From Arthrobacter rhombi (lineage in GTDB: Bacteria > Actinomycetota > Actinomycetes > Actinomycetales > Micrococcaceae): a stretch of DNA of 36,200 nt. Below are positions 16,492 to 25,214 of this stretch, one piece after another. The DNA lies in assembly GCF_900163545.1 (NCBI RefSeq), contig NZ_FUHW01000048.1, positions 1-36,200 of the forward strand, written 5' to 3'. The translations under genes were made by a program, and so were the position numbers. How positions within the stretch are numbered: the first letter of the stretch is position 1; every line of letters starts with the position of its first letter. The notes under the pieces were generated by a model. That model made no database searches. It was not told the origin of the DNA and worked only from the letters and a program-made list of their open reading frames with translations.

Positions 16492-17847
16492 TTACAAATT
16501 GAGCGCTTCACGCATGGGGCGCATTTTCGCCCACGACTCGGCCAACTCGGCGGCCGGATCCGAGGCGGCCACAATGCCACAACCGGCATAGAGGCGCACG
16601 CTCGTCGGGGATTCGATGACTCCACCCCGCAAGGCGATGCCGAACTCCCCGTTGCCCATGGCATCGACCCACCCGACAGGTCCTGCGTAAGGGCCGCGGT
16701 CCATCTTCTCCAACCGAAGAATGAGGTCAGCGGCCGTCGCCGTCGGTGTGCCGCAAACCGCCGCAGTCGGGTGCAGGACCTCTGCCAGATCCAGGGCCGA
16801 CGGTGAGGTCCCATCGTCGTGGACACGCAACTGCGCTTCGACATCTGAGGCCAGATGCCAGACGTTGGGTAGTTCCAGGACAAAGGGCTCCTCGGGGGAG
16901 ACCATCCCGGTGACCAGCGGTCCCAGCTCCAGCGTCAACGAATCAATGGCCAACCGGTGTTCGTGGCGTTGCTTCTCGTTCCCCGAGAGCATCCGCTCGG
17001 CGTACCCGTCGTCACCGGCCGGTGCCGTGGCCCGGTCCAGGGTTCCGGCGAGGACCCGGGCCCGTGCGGTGTTCCCGGAGACCTTCACCAGCATCTCGGG
17101 GGTTGAACCGATCAGTCCGTCGACCGAATAGGTCCAGCAATCGGCATAGCGAAGGGCCAACTCCCGCAGCACCTGGGAAACGGCCAGCGGAGAGCCCAGT
17201 TCGGCCACGGCATCCCGGGCGAGGACGAGTTTGGTGAGTTCTCCGGCAGCAATGGCCCGGACACCGGCACGCACCGACTCCTCATATTGGTCCTCCGAAA
17301 CCCTGCCGGGGACCAGCTGGTCACTGCCGGGGCTGAGGTCGCGCTCGATGGAGGTCTCCTCGAGTAGTCCAGCCAGTTCGGCCTCGGCCGTGGCAGCACT
17401 GAGTTCGGCCTCGGGGTCGTCGGTGATCAGGGTCAACCAACCGTGATCCCCGGATCGCCCCACCAGCACGCGCGGGACGATCAGCCGTGAAGCATGGGCG
17501 CTGGTGCCCGAGAAGGCGATGGAGGAAAAGGCGACCGGCCCGGTTCCCGGCTGGTCGACGTCGTCCTGGACCTCAGCGGCGGTCGAGACGTCGGCCCACC
17601 ACCGCCGGAGCCTGCGGAAGCGATCCGGCCCGTCGGCGACGAAGCGGACCGCTTCCCCGAAACCGACCAGGCCCTCGCCACGCCGGCCCCAGACGAGGGA
17701 ATCGTCGCGGACGAGCAGGTCCAGCAGCGAGCTTTCCTGCCCGGGGGCGCGGGGGATGGTGATACTGCGCAGCCGGGGCGCGGGTGCGTCCTGCATCTGC
17801 GCGCTACCGGTTTCCGGCGCGACGGAGCCGGGAAGATCAATGTTCAT
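16492..17847 (-). CDS. menF: Isochorismate synthase
   Basis: This 451-residue enzyme of the chorismate-binding family converts chorismate to isochorismate, the entry to menaquinone. Recognisable parts are KLVLARDAV near residue 213, GSTPEMLVKVSG near 246, the catalytic-region HPTAAVCGTP near 362, and YAGPVGWVDAMGNGEFGIALR near 391. The lysine of KLVLAR corresponds to the general base that distinguishes isochorismate synthases. The ATG at 17847 has TGGAG seven bases upstream. It is divergent from menG with 70 bases between. Salicylate synthases and siderophore-type EntC are relatives, but the surrounding men genes make MenF the best call. Confidence 0.88.
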   Translation of the reverse strand: MNIDLPGSVAPETGSAQMQDAPAPRLRSITIPRAPGQESSLLDLLVRDDSLVWGRRGEGLVGFGEAVRFVADGPDRFRRLRRWWADVSTAAEVQDDVDQPGTGPVAFSSIAFSGTSAHASRLIVPRVLVGRSGDHGWLTLITDDPEAELSAATAEAELAGLLEETSIERDLSPGSDQLVPGRVSEDQYEESVRAGVRAIAAGELTKLVLARDAVAELGSPLAVSQVLRELALRYADCWTYSVDGLIGSTPEMLVKVSGNTARARVLAGTLDRATAPAGDDGYAERMLSGNEKQRHEHRLAIDSLTLELGPLVTGMVSPEEPFVLELPNVWHLASDVEAQLRVHDDGTSPSALDLAEVLHPTAAVCGTPTATAADLILRLEKMDRGPYAGPVGWVDAMGNGEFGIALRGGVIESPTSVRLYAGCGIVAASDPAAELAESWAKMRPMREALNL

Positions 17848-17902
17848 GATGGCTCCAGCCTACCCGCGGCCGTGGGGCGCTTTTCGCCCTGACGTCGAAT
17901 TT

Positions 17903-17918
17903 TGAGATACTGAGAACA
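17903..17918 (+). promoter_or_regulatory. Candidate extended -10, leaderless promoter of menG
   Basis: TGA followed by GATACT (17906-17911) resembles an extended -10 box, with six bases to the menG ATG at 17918. No ribosome binding site is visible, so transcription probably starts at or next to the ATG. Confidence 0.4.
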
Positions 17919-18643
17919 TGAGTCGTGCATCGCTGGAAAAACGTCCAGAAGAAGTCCAAGCCATGTTCGATGACGTTGCACCGCGTTATGACTTGGCCAA
18001 TGACATTCTCTCCTTGGGGCAGGCGCGGCTGTGGCGCAAGATCGTCGTGGACGCCGTTGGGGCCCAGCCCGGTCAGCGAGTGCTGGATCTGGCGGCAGGA
18101 ACCGGGACGTCTTCGGAACCCTACGCCGATGCCGGGATCGAAGTTGTGGCCTGCGACTTCTCGTTGGGCATGCTCGAGGTCGGTAAACGGCGCCGCCCGG
18201 ATATCGATTTCGTGGCAGGGGACGCGATGAATCTGCCATTCGCCGATCATAGCTTCGACGCAGTGACCATCAGCTTCGGCCTCCGCAACGTCAGCGATCC
18301 CCAGAAGGCGCTGGCCGAGATGCTGCGCGTGACCAAACCGGGCGGGCGCCTGGTGCTGTGCGAGTTCTCCCATCCCACCTTCGCGCCTTTCAGGACCGTC
18401 TACACCGAATACCTGATGCGGGCGTTGCCGACCGTGGCCCGGAAGGTCACCTCCAACCCCGCCGCCTACGTGTATCTCGCGGAATCGATCCGTGCCTGGC
18501 CGAACCAGGAAGGCCTGGCCGGCTGGGTTGCCGAAACCGGGTGGGAAAACTGCAGGTACCGCAATCTCAGCGGCGGCATCGTCGCCGTGCACCGGGCCAC
18601 CAAACCGGTGGCCCCCCAGTCCGCCGCCCGTCCGGCCGGCTAG
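17918..18643 (+). CDS. menG: Demethylmenaquinone methyltransferase
   Basis: MenG (UbiE family) adds the ring methyl group from S-adenosylmethionine in the last ring step of menaquinone synthesis. The 241-residue protein has the UbiE start region [26 protein letters not shown] motif [13 protein letters not shown] near residue 54, [13 protein letters not shown] near 77, and the UbiE signature [24 protein letters not shown] near 120. Length is normal for the family. The menJ gene begins 25 bases after its stop, and the polyprenyl diphosphate synthase follows, forming a rightward operon. It acts in the cytoplasm at the membrane surface on demethylmenaquinone. Confidence 0.93.
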   Translation: MSRASLEKRPEEVQAMFDDVAPRYDLANDILSLGQARLWRKIVVDAVGAQPGQRVLDLAAGTGTSSEPYADAGIEVVACDFSLGMLEVGKRRRPDIDFVAGDAMNLPFADHSFDAVTISFGLRNVSDPQKALAEMLRVTKPGGRLVLCEFSHPTFAPFRTVYTEYLMRALPTVARKVTSNPAAYVYLAESIRAWPNQEGLAGWVAETGWENCRYRNLSGGIVAVHRATKPVAPQSAARPAG

Positions 18644-18668
18644 CCACTTTGTCGACAAAGGAACACCC

Positions 18669-20000
18669 GTGTCTGTATTGATCGTCGGGGCCGGGCCTGC
18701 CGGCTCGACCGCAGCCAGCTATCTGGCCCGTGCCGGCATCGAGGTGACGGTCTTAGAGAAGACCGCCTTCCCCCGGGAGAAGGTCTGCGGGGATGCCCTG
18801 ACCCCGCGCGCCGTGCGCGAACTCGCCCGTCTCGGAGTCGACCATTCCGAGACGGGCATCTGGCGCCGGAACCAGGGGCTGCGCTTGGTCGCGGGTGGAC
18901 GTTCATTGGAGATCCCCTGGCCCGAACTCAGCGACTTCCCCGACTACGGACTGATCCGTACCCGCGAAGGATTCGACGAAACACTCGCCCGTCACGCTCA
19001 GGCCGGTGGCGCCCGGGTGCTGGAACGCCACGGCGTTTCCGACGTGGTCCGGGACGTGACGGGCCGTGTCACCGGCGTCAGCGCGAACATCTTGGACGAG
19101 CGGGGCCGCAAAACGGGCCAGACCCGTGAATTCCACGCCGATATCGTCCTGGCCGCCGACGGGAACTCAACACGTACTGCGGTCAGTAGCGGACTGCATA
19201 AGCGCGATGACCGTCCGATGGGCGTGGCCTACAGAACGTATTTCACTTCCCCACGACACGATGACGACTGGATGGAAGGCTGGCTCGAACTACCGGATAA
19301 GTCGGGGCGCCCGCTGCCCGGCTATGGCTGGGTCTTTGGGGTCGGCGACGGAACCTCCAACGTCGGATTGGGCATCCTGAACTCCACCCGCGAGTTTGGC
19401 AAGATGGACTACCGCCAGGTGCTGCGTGATTGGACGGCAGGCATGCCTGGAGAATGGGGATTCACCGAGGAGAATCAGGTCGGACCCATTCGCGGGGCCG
19501 CCCTACCGATGGGGTTCAACCGCACCCCGCACTACACCCCGGGACTGATGCTGCTCGGCGATGCCGGAGGCATGGTCTCGCCCTTCAACGGAGAAGGAAT
19601 CAGCTATGCGATGGAATCGGCGCGCATGGCCGCCGAACTGGTGATCGACGCCCATTCGGGTCTGCACGGTACGACACCGGGAGCTCGGGAGGCACTGCTG
19701 GCTTCCTACCCCGACATGGTGCGGAACGCCTGGGGCAGCCATTTCACCCTCGGTCGCCTGTTTGCCCGCCTCATTGGCAACCCGAAGATCATGAAGCTGG
19801 CGTTGCGCACCGGCATGAGCACCCCGGCGCTGATGCGGTTCGTCGTCAGGATGCTCGCCAATCTCACCGACGAGGGTGGACGCGCTTTTGAGGATAGAGT
19901 GATCCATGTGCTGGAACGGCTGGCCCCGCCCACCGAAAACCGGCAGGCTCCCAGGGCACGGCCCGAGAAACGACCCACCCAGATGACAAGCAGGTCCTAG
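18669..20000 (+). CDS. menJ: Geranylgeranyl reductase family FAD oxidoreductase, probable menaquinone reductase
   Basis: This 443-residue flavoprotein probably saturates one isoprene unit of menaquinone. The FAD-binding motif GAGPAGSTAA is at residues 7-16, followed by VLEKTAFPREKVCGDALTPRA. The second FAD motif GLMLLGDAGGMVSPFNGEGISYAMESA lies near 295 and is typical of the geranylgeranyl reductase family. The GTG at 18669 has AAAGGA seven bases upstream; a longer open frame overlaps menG and looks like a shadow. The position between menG and a polyprenyl diphosphate synthase resembles the mycobacterial menJ region, where the product makes MK-9(H2). I infer partially saturated menaquinone in this organism. 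An alternative substrate such as a carotenoid or archaeal-type lipid is less likely. Confidence 0.8.
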   Translation: MSVLIVGAGPAGSTAASYLARAGIEVTVLEKTAFPREKVCGDALTPRAVRELARLGVDHSETGIWRRNQGLRLVAGGRSLEIPWPELSDFPDYGLIRTREGFDETLARHAQAGGARVLERHGVSDVVRDVTGRVTGVSANILDERGRKTGQTREFHADIVLAADGNSTRTAVSSGLHKRDDRPMGVAYRTYFTSPRHDDDWMEGWLELPDKSGRPLPGYGWVFGVGDGTSNVGLGILNSTREFGKMDYRQVLRDWTAGMPGEWGFTEENQVGPIRGAALPMGFNRTPHYTPGLMLLGDAGGMVSPFNGEGISYAMESARMAAELVIDAHSGLHGTTPGAREALLASYPDMVRNAWGSHFTLGRLFARLIGNPKIMKLALRTGMSTPALMRFVVRMLANLTDEGGRAFEDRVIHVLERLAPPTENRQAPRARPEKRPTQMTSRS

Positions 20001-20004
20001 AACC

Positions 20005-21102
20005 GTGAATGATTCCCCGACCAACTGGACGACCGCCGGACACGGTGTGCCCGAATCCGTTGACCTGTTCGCGGAAACCTCGGCCATCGCCGCCGGCATC
20101 AACCTGCCGCCGGGATTCCGAGCCGTCGCCGAGGACGAAGAATTCGGCCCCGCCATTTCCCAGGGCATGGCCAAGGTCGAGAAGGTGCTGCGCGCCGCCG
20201 TCGCTAATTCCGATCCGCTCATCGACGCCACGAGCCGTCACCTGGTCGAAGCCGGCGGCAAGCGTGTCCGCCCACTGCTGGTCATCCTGACGTCACTGCT
20301 GGGTGAAGGAGTCACGGCTGAGACCATCAAGGCGGCTGCCATCGTCGAACTCACCCATCTGGCCACGCTCTACCATGACGATGTGATGGACTCGGCCTCC
20401 TACCGGCGCGGGGCCCCCACCGCCCACGAGGTTTGGGGCAATTCAACGGCCATCCTCACCGGTGACTTGATCTTCGCCCGGGCATCGGTCATCGGCTCCG
20501 AACTCGGGCCCCAGGCCGTGGAACTGCAGGCCAAGACGTTCGAGCGGCTCTGCCTGGGGCAATTGCACGAAACGGTCGGTCCCCGTGAGGGGGAGGATCC
20601 GGTGGCGCACTACCTCGACGTGATCGGGGATAAGACGGCATCGCTGATTTCCACCTCGGGCGTCTTTGGCGCGCTGTTCGGCGGGGCAGCCGAACATGTT
20701 GAGGTCATGCGTGACTATGGCGAGAAGGTGGGGGTGGCCTTCCAGCTGGCCGATGATGTCATTGACGTCACCGGGGCCCAGGTGGCTTCGGGTAAAACCC
20801 CCGGAACCGATCTGCGAGAAGGCGTCCCCACCCTTCCGGTGCTGCTCCTGCGTGAAGCCGCAGCTGCGGGGGACAGGTCCGCGACCGAGGTATTGACGCT
20901 CGTCGACGGCGATCTGTCCAGTGACGAGGACCTGGCCCGCACCGTGGCGGCACTAGCGGCCCATGACGTCACCCAGAAGTCTTGGGCGGTGGCCCGCCAA
21001 TGGTCTGCCGACGCCATTGCGGCGCTGGCTCCCTTGCCCGAAGGGCCGGTGAAGTCCTCGCTGGCGGCCTTTGCCGAGGCTGTGGTCTCGCGGGAGAACT
21101 AA
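20005..21102 (+). CDS. Polyprenyl diphosphate synthase (menaquinone side chain)
   Basis: This 365-residue trans-prenyltransferase condenses isopentenyl diphosphate units into the long chain attached to menaquinone. It has the GGKRVRP lysine/arginine motif near residue 88, the first aspartate-rich motif DDVMD at 125-129 followed by RRG, and the second DDVID at 250-254. Small or large residues before the first motif set chain length; here LATLYHDD suggests a long-chain (C35-C45) enzyme, which I infer. The start is a GTG at 20005, four bases after the menJ stop, with AGCAGG upstream. The first 50 residues are less conserved. It is similar to heptaprenyl and octaprenyl synthases of actinobacteria. 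Confidence 0.88.
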   Translation: MNDSPTNWTTAGHGVPESVDLFAETSAIAAGINLPPGFRAVAEDEEFGPAISQGMAKVEKVLRAAVANSDPLIDATSRHLVEAGGKRVRPLLVILTSLLGEGVTAETIKAAAIVELTHLATLYHDDVMDSASYRRGAPTAHEVWGNSTAILTGDLIFARASVIGSELGPQAVELQAKTFERLCLGQLHETVGPREGEDPVAHYLDVIGDKTASLISTSGVFGALFGGAAEHVEVMRDYGEKVGVAFQLADDVIDVTGAQVASGKTPGTDLREGVPTLPVLLLREAAAAGDRSATEVLTLVDGDLSSDEDLARTVAALAAHDVTQKSWAVARQWSADAIAALAPLPEGPVKSSLAAFAEAVVSREN

Positions 21103-21134
21103 CTGCGCGGGCTGGCTCGCACCGCAGGTGGGGC

Positions 21135-21620
21135 TCAGCCGAGTTCGGCGAGGGCTGCCGACAACTCGGTGGCCTTGCGGGCCCTGATATCAGCGGGTAC
21201 CCGATGGCGTAGCTGGCGGTAGAGGTTATCGTCCCAATAGCGCGGAAAAACGTGTTGGTGGTAGTGCCAGACATGTTGGTTTCCGGCCGGCTCATTATGT
21301 TGACGGGTCGAGGTGCCCTCCGGATTCCACGCCAGTTTCATGGCCAAAGCGAGTTTGCGCGTCATGATCATGATCGCTGCAGCGACGCTATCGCCCAGAT
21401 CGTAGAGGGACTCCAGATGGGCGGCCGGAATGACCATGGCATGCCCGCCGTAGTCACCGAATCCATCGCAGGCCATGATGACGGCGACGGTCGGGTCGCT
21501 GTACACCAGGTCGGTTGGCACACACAGGTTGTCTTCCGACAGCGGTCCTCCGGCCAGTAGCTCGCAGAAGGGGCAGTTGTACCCGGGCGGCTCATGACTT
21601 CCATAGGGGTGCGCCGGCAC
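21135..21620 (-). CDS. HIT-family protein (nucleotide hydrolase or transferase)
   Basis: This 161-residue histidine-triad protein would bind nucleotides and hydrolyse or transfer nucleotidyl groups. The triad is H119-x-H121-x-H123 in HYHQHVF. A CPFC at residues 16-19 may bind zinc with later histidines, as in other HIT proteins. GGHAMVIPAAH near 58-68 is the usual first conserved block. I chose the GTG at 21620 because GGAGG lies nine bases upstream and the upstream gene stops only five bases before; a longer frame to 21716 would overlap that gene by 90 bases. It is the second gene of a leftward pair with the SUKH-like protein. The substrate is unknown. It is too short for galactose-1-phosphate uridylyltransferase. 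Confidence 0.82.
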   Translation of the reverse strand: MPAHPYGSHEPPGYNCPFCELLAGGPLSEDNLCVPTDLVYSDPTVAVIMACDGFGDYGGHAMVIPAAHLESLYDLGDSVAAAIMIMTRKLALAMKLAWNPEGTSTRQHNEPAGNQHVWHYHQHVFPRYWDDNLYRQLRHRVPADIRARKATELSAALAELG

Positions 21621-21625
21621 GTGTG

Positions 21626-22060
21626 CTAGACCTCCAGTTCGGGTTCCAGCTCCTCGAAGACCCACTCGAACATGTCGAGTACGTATTCGCTGAAGGTCCC
21701 CTCCTCGCTGTCCCACGATCCATTGGAATTACGACGGCGGTGGACGATCGGATCCGGGATGTCCAACTGGTCGGCGCGGAAACCCCAGACATGTTGTTCA
21801 TCCTCATCTTCCATGAACAGCAAATAGCCGTCCTCGATCTCCAGCTCATCCGGGTCGAAGAAGAAGTAATAGGCCTCCATGAGGTCATCGCAAGCGCCGA
21901 CCGCCAAATAAAACTCCTGGAGCACCTGGGGGATCTCGACGCCGGCCTCGGAGAGCTCGTCCCCGAGCTCTTCGGAGGTCAACCCATCCTGTGAAACCCA
22001 CTGGTCATCAAGATATTTGGGAATCAGGGAACGGAACTTCTCCACGAACATTTCAGCCAT
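21626..22060 (-). CDS. Acidic SMI1/KNR4 (SUKH)-like protein
   Basis: This very acidic 144-residue protein has no membrane or signal segment. The middle region resembles the SUKH (SMI1/KNR4) fold: VLQEFYLAVGACD near residue 45, then PDELEIEDGYLLFMEDEDEQHVWGFRADQLD with the pattern of a dipeptide before a tryptophan and an aspartate, and DPIV near 102. The C-terminus is rich in Phe, Trp and Glu (FSEYVLDMFEWVFEE). In many bacteria SUKH proteins are immunity proteins against polymorphic or contact-dependent toxins. No toxin gene is adjacent, and the partner is a HIT protein. The ATG at 22060 lacks a ribosome binding site but has a -10 box just upstream. Family call is by pattern only. Confidence 0.6.
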   Translation of the reverse strand: MAEMFVEKFRSLIPKYLDDQWVSQDGLTSEELGDELSEAGVEIPQVLQEFYLAVGACDDLMEAYYFFFDPDELEIEDGYLLFMEDEDEQHVWGFRADQLDIPDPIVHRRRNSNGSWDSEEGTFSEYVLDMFEWVFEELEPELEV

Positions 22061-22072
22061 GCCTAAATACTA
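22061..22072 (-). promoter_or_regulatory. Candidate leaderless promoter of the SUKH-like gene
   Basis: On the - strand TAGTAT (22072-22067) is followed by six bases and the ATG at 22060. This TANNNT box at that spacing puts the transcription start at the ATG. No clear -35 is present. Confidence 0.45.
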
Positions 22073-22085
22073 TCGGTCCCGGGAG

Positions 22086-23492
22086 TCAGTAGACGTCGCG
22101 GGCCGAAAGCGCCAGCCACAACTGGACCCGGTCCGGGGTGTTCGACGGGTCATAACCACTGAGGTCGGCGATCTGTTGCAGCCGGTACCTGACGGTGTTT
22201 CGGTGCAGACCCAGTGCTTCGGCGACCGTGCCGACGCTGCCGTTGAGCTCCAGGAACCGCCGCAGGGTGAGCATCAGGTCGGAGCCGTGCGCTGCATCGA
22301 AATCAGTCAACGGTTCCAGGGCCTCGGCCGCAAGGGCCTGCAGGGGCACGTCATGGGCTGCCAAGAGGAGCGACGTCAACGAAATTCTTGAGGGGTGGTT
22401 GATCCGGGCCCCATGACGGAGCGCCTCGATGGCTTCGAAGTAGCTCCAGCGCAGACCCGTCACCTGGGCGTAGGAACCTCCGTAGGAGACCCTGGCAGGG
22501 ATGCCGGCACCGGAGAGGTAAGCGGCAAACTCCGTGGCAGCGGCTTCGCCGTCCCCGGCTTCGAGCACCACTGCGAGCCGGTCCTCGACCATGGCCGAGA
22601 CGCCCTTCTCCCGTCCGGGCGGCAGCGGCAAGGTGGATAAGGCCCGGCTGCGCGGTCTGACAGCTTCAACCAGCAGGATGGTGTGGGCGGCATGGGGAGC
22701 GATGCCGATTGCTTGCAGGCGCAGGGCGGCATCCTGGCCCTCGACCGTTCCACGGGTCAGGTCCGTGAGCACCTGCCCGCTGGTGGTCCGGTGGGATTCA
22801 CGAAGCCGAGCCCGCCCGGCCAGTTCGACACTGATCAACGACTGCGCGTATTCGATGAGCCCCCCGCCAGCCTCCTGTCCTTCCAGGAACAGGGTGCATC
22901 GATCTTGCAGCCCAGTGGAAACGGGTATGCTCTGCCAGCCATCGGCAGCCGGGGAGGGGCCGTGGATCCGGGCACCATATTGGGTGAGGGAAACGGGTCG
23001 CTGGAGTTGCCGGCCTAGTTCCCGCAGTAGTGGGTGCAGGCCGCCGCCAAGGAGCGCTGAAGCCAGTCGCTGGTGACCCTGCAACAGTCGTTCCATCCGG
23101 GCCACGTTTTCGGCGGCCAGCGCTTCGGCCAGGATCCGGGTGATGGCCACGAAGGGTGTCTCATAGGGGACCTCGAAGAGCGGCAGGCCCACCTCCGCCG
23201 CACGCCGGATGACCGCCGCAGGAACCTTGGTGTGGGTCAGCCCCGTCCCATAGCCCAGGGCCACCACCCCGGCGTGGACGGCATGGTCGACGAAGCCGGT
23301 TTGGGAGGCAACGGTCTTCTGCCGGACGCCGGTGGTGAGCAGGACCTCTCCGCCGGCCAGGAACGGTGTGGGGTCCGCCAATTCGGTGACGGCGGCCCAA
23401 GAGAGGGGATGGTCTTCGGCGTCGTCGACGCCGGTCAGAGGCCTCAGATTCAGGGTGGGGGAGGACAGCAGTCCGGAAAGCGTCATCGCCAT
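22086..23492 (-). CDS. PucR family transcriptional regulator
   Basis: This 468-residue regulator has the PucR plan. An N-terminal purine-catabolism-type domain covers about residues 5-125 (LSWAAVTELADPTPFLAGGEVLLTTG, then VVALGYGTGL). A central GGDEF-like/CdaR region follows. A C-terminal helix-turn-helix at about 415-468 contains GSVGTVAEALGLHRNTVRYRLQQIADLSGYD. A longer open frame reaches 23849 but reads back through the NSS gene on the other strand, so I use the ATG at 23492 (MAMTLSGLL), with another ATG two codons on. It is divergent from an NSS symporter and a GABA aminotransferase. In Corynebacterium a PucR-type GabR activates gab genes, so a similar role is likely here, as inference. 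Confidence 0.87.
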   Translation of the reverse strand: MAMTLSGLLSSPTLNLRPLTGVDDAEDHPLSWAAVTELADPTPFLAGGEVLLTTGVRQKTVASQTGFVDHAVHAGVVALGYGTGLTHTKVPAAVIRRAAEVGLPLFEVPYETPFVAITRILAEALAAENVARMERLLQGHQRLASALLGGGLHPLLRELGRQLQRPVSLTQYGARIHGPSPAADGWQSIPVSTGLQDRCTLFLEGQEAGGGLIEYAQSLISVELAGRARLRESHRTTSGQVLTDLTRGTVEGQDAALRLQAIGIAPHAAHTILLVEAVRPRSRALSTLPLPPGREKGVSAMVEDRLAVVLEAGDGEAAATEFAAYLSGAGIPARVSYGGSYAQVTGLRWSYFEAIEALRHGARINHPSRISLTSLLLAAHDVPLQALAAEALEPLTDFDAAHGSDLMLTLRRFLELNGSVGTVAEALGLHRNTVRYRLQQIADLSGYDPSNTPDRVQLWLALSARDVY

Positions 23493-23612
23493 GTCTGCCA
23501 GTCTAGTCGGTGATTGTGCATTGGCCTTATGCGTACCGAGATCGTTGGGTGTTATGACGAACGCGACTCGAGGTAATTGTGACGAGGGCAACAGCAGTTT
23601 ACGGTGTATGAC
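23493..23612. promoter_or_regulatory. Divergent pucR / NSS promoter region
   Basis: The 120-base gap holds facing promoters. For the symporter, TTGTGA at 23577-23582, a 17-base spacer and TACGGT at 23600-23605 form a good sigma-70-like promoter only seven bases before the ATG at 23613. For pucR, TAGACT (23505-23500 on the - strand) ends seven bases before its ATG. Neither gene has a ribosome binding site. A weak inverted repeat GCAT-N7-ATGC lies near 23518. Confidence 0.55.
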
Positions 23613-25214
23613 ATGACCACTCCATCTCAGGCCGGGGCAGCGACAGCCAAGAGCCATAAACGAGAAACTTTCTCCTCGCGCAAGTTGTTCATCATTTCGG
23701 CCATCGGTTCCGCCGTCGGCTTGGGCAATATTTGGCGTTTCCCTTACGTTGCCTACGAAAACGGCGGCGGCGCCTTCCTGATCCCGTATCTGGTGGCCCT
23801 GCTGACGGCAGGCATCCCACTGCTCTTCCTGGACTATGCGGTGGGGCATAAATATCGCGGCTCAGCACCGCTGGCCTACCGGCGCATGCACCGTGCCGCC
23901 GAACCGCTGGGCTGGTGGCAGGTGCTGATCTGCTTCGTCATCGCCATCTACTATGCGGTCATCATCGCGTGGGCGGCGATGTACACGATCTTCTCCTTCA
24001 ACAAGGCCTGGGGCGACGACGCGGACACCTTCTTCTCCAGCGACTTCCTGAAGGTCGCAGAAGTCCCCGGGCTGAGCTTCGACTACGTACCGGGGGTATT
24101 GATCCCGCTGTTCATCGTCTGGGCCGTGATCATCGCCATCATGGTCCTGGGTGTCCGGCGGGGCATTTCGAAGGCCAACAGCATCTTCCTGCCGCTGCTC
24201 GTCGTCATGTTCGTCATCCTGGTCGTGCAGGCATTGTTCCTGCCCGGGGCCATGGACGGACTGAACGCTTTCTTCACCCCGAATTGGGGCGCCTTGGCGG
24301 ACCCCGGGGTCTGGGCCGCAGCCTACGGGCAGATCTTCTTCTCCCTTTCCATCGCCTTCGGCATCATGATCACCTATTCCTCCTACCTCAAACGCAAAAC
24401 CGACCTGACCGGATCCGGTTCAGTGGTGGCTTTCGCCAACTCCGGTTTCGAACTGCTGGCGGGCATCGGCGTCTTCGCCGTGCTGGGCTTCATGGCGCAG
24501 GCCCAGAGTGTGGCGATCGACGATGTCGTCAGCGGCGGCATCGGGCTGGCCTTCGTGGCGTTCCCGACGATCGTCTCGCAGGCACCCTTCGGTTCGGTGC
24601 TGGGCGTGTTGTTCTTCGGGGCCTTGGTCTTCGCCGGCATCACGTCGCTGATTTCCATTCTCGAGGTGATCGTCGCGGCCATCCAGGACAAGCTGGCTTG
24701 GGGGCGTGTTTCTTCCACCCTGGTGGTGACCGTACCCATCGCCTTGATTTCATTGGTGCTCTTCCCCACCACCACGGGGTTGCAGTTGCTGGACACCACC
24801 GACGCCTTCGTCAATAGCTTCGGCATCATGGCGGTGGCCTTGGCAGCGGTCATCGTGGTGACCGTCGGGGTGACCAAGCTGCCGGCACTGCACGAGCACC
24901 TCAACCGCACGTCCAGCCTCAAAATGGGTGGGCTCTGGCGGATCTTGCTCGGAGGCCTGACGCCGATCGTGCTCGGCTACATCCTGATCTCCGAGCTGCA
25001 GGACAAGGCCACGGAACAGTACAGCGGATACCCTGCCTGGTTTAACGGAGTCTTCGGATGGGGGATGGCCGGTTCGCTGATCGTCATCGCCCTCTTGCTG
25101 ACGCTCGTTCCCTGGAGCAAGAAATCCAAGGCCAATAACGACCCGGAATACGACGTAGTCAAGGCCGACGAGGATGCGTATACGGCCGCGAAAAACAAGG
25201 AGACCCAGCCATGA
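23613..25214 (+). CDS. Neurotransmitter:sodium symporter (NSS) family amino acid transporter
   Basis: This 533-residue sodium-coupled transporter takes up an amino acid or amine. TM1 carries the NSS sodium and substrate motif IGSAVGLGNIWRFPYVAYENGGGAFLIPY near residue 30. TM6 has FFSLSIAFGIMITYSSYL near 250, the unwound substrate-binding region, and TM8 has the region around GALVFAGITSLISILEV. About 12 hydrophobic segments are present. The ATG at 23613 follows a clear promoter; an in-frame GTG at 23604 is the alternative. It overlaps a 46-residue subunit gene by four bases. This pair resembles MetPS of Corynebacterium, which carries methionine and alanine. Adjacency to GABA aminotransferase makes GABA another candidate substrate. 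Substrate inferred only. Confidence 0.88.
   Translation: MTTPSQAGAATAKSHKRETFSSRKLFIISAIGSAVGLGNIWRFPYVAYENGGGAFLIPYLVALLTAGIPLLFLDYAVGHKYRGSAPLAYRRMHRAAEPLGWWQVLICFVIAIYYAVIIAWAAMYTIFSFNKAWGDDADTFFSSDFLKVAEVPGLSFDYVPGVLIPLFIVWAVIIAIMVLGVRRGISKANSIFLPLLVVMFVILVVQALFLPGAMDGLNAFFTPNWGALADPGVWAAAYGQIFFSLSIAFGIMITYSSYLKRKTDLTGSGSVVAFANSGFELLAGIGVFAVLGFMAQAQSVAIDDVVSGGIGLAFVAFPTIVSQAPFGSVLGVLFFGALVFAGITSLISILEVIVAAIQDKLAWGRVSSTLVVTVPIALISLVLFPTTTGLQLLDTTDAFVNSFGIMAVALAAVIVVTVGVTKLPALHEHLNRTSSLKMGGLWRILLGGLTPIVLGYILISELQDKATEQYSGYPAWFNGVFGWGMAGSLIVIALLLTLVPWSKKSKANNDPEYDVVKADEDAYTAAKNKETQP

Noticed and set aside
21135..21716. Longer HIT protein, or galactose-1-phosphate uridylyltransferase
   Set aside because: The extra N-terminal part overlaps the SUKH-like gene by about 90 bases and has no conserved features; a GTG with GGAGG fits, and GalT enzymes are twice this length.
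23493..23849. N-terminal extension of the PucR gene to 23849
   Set aside because: The extension reads through the NSS gene on the other strand and covers the shared promoter region; PucR-like sequence starts at 23492.
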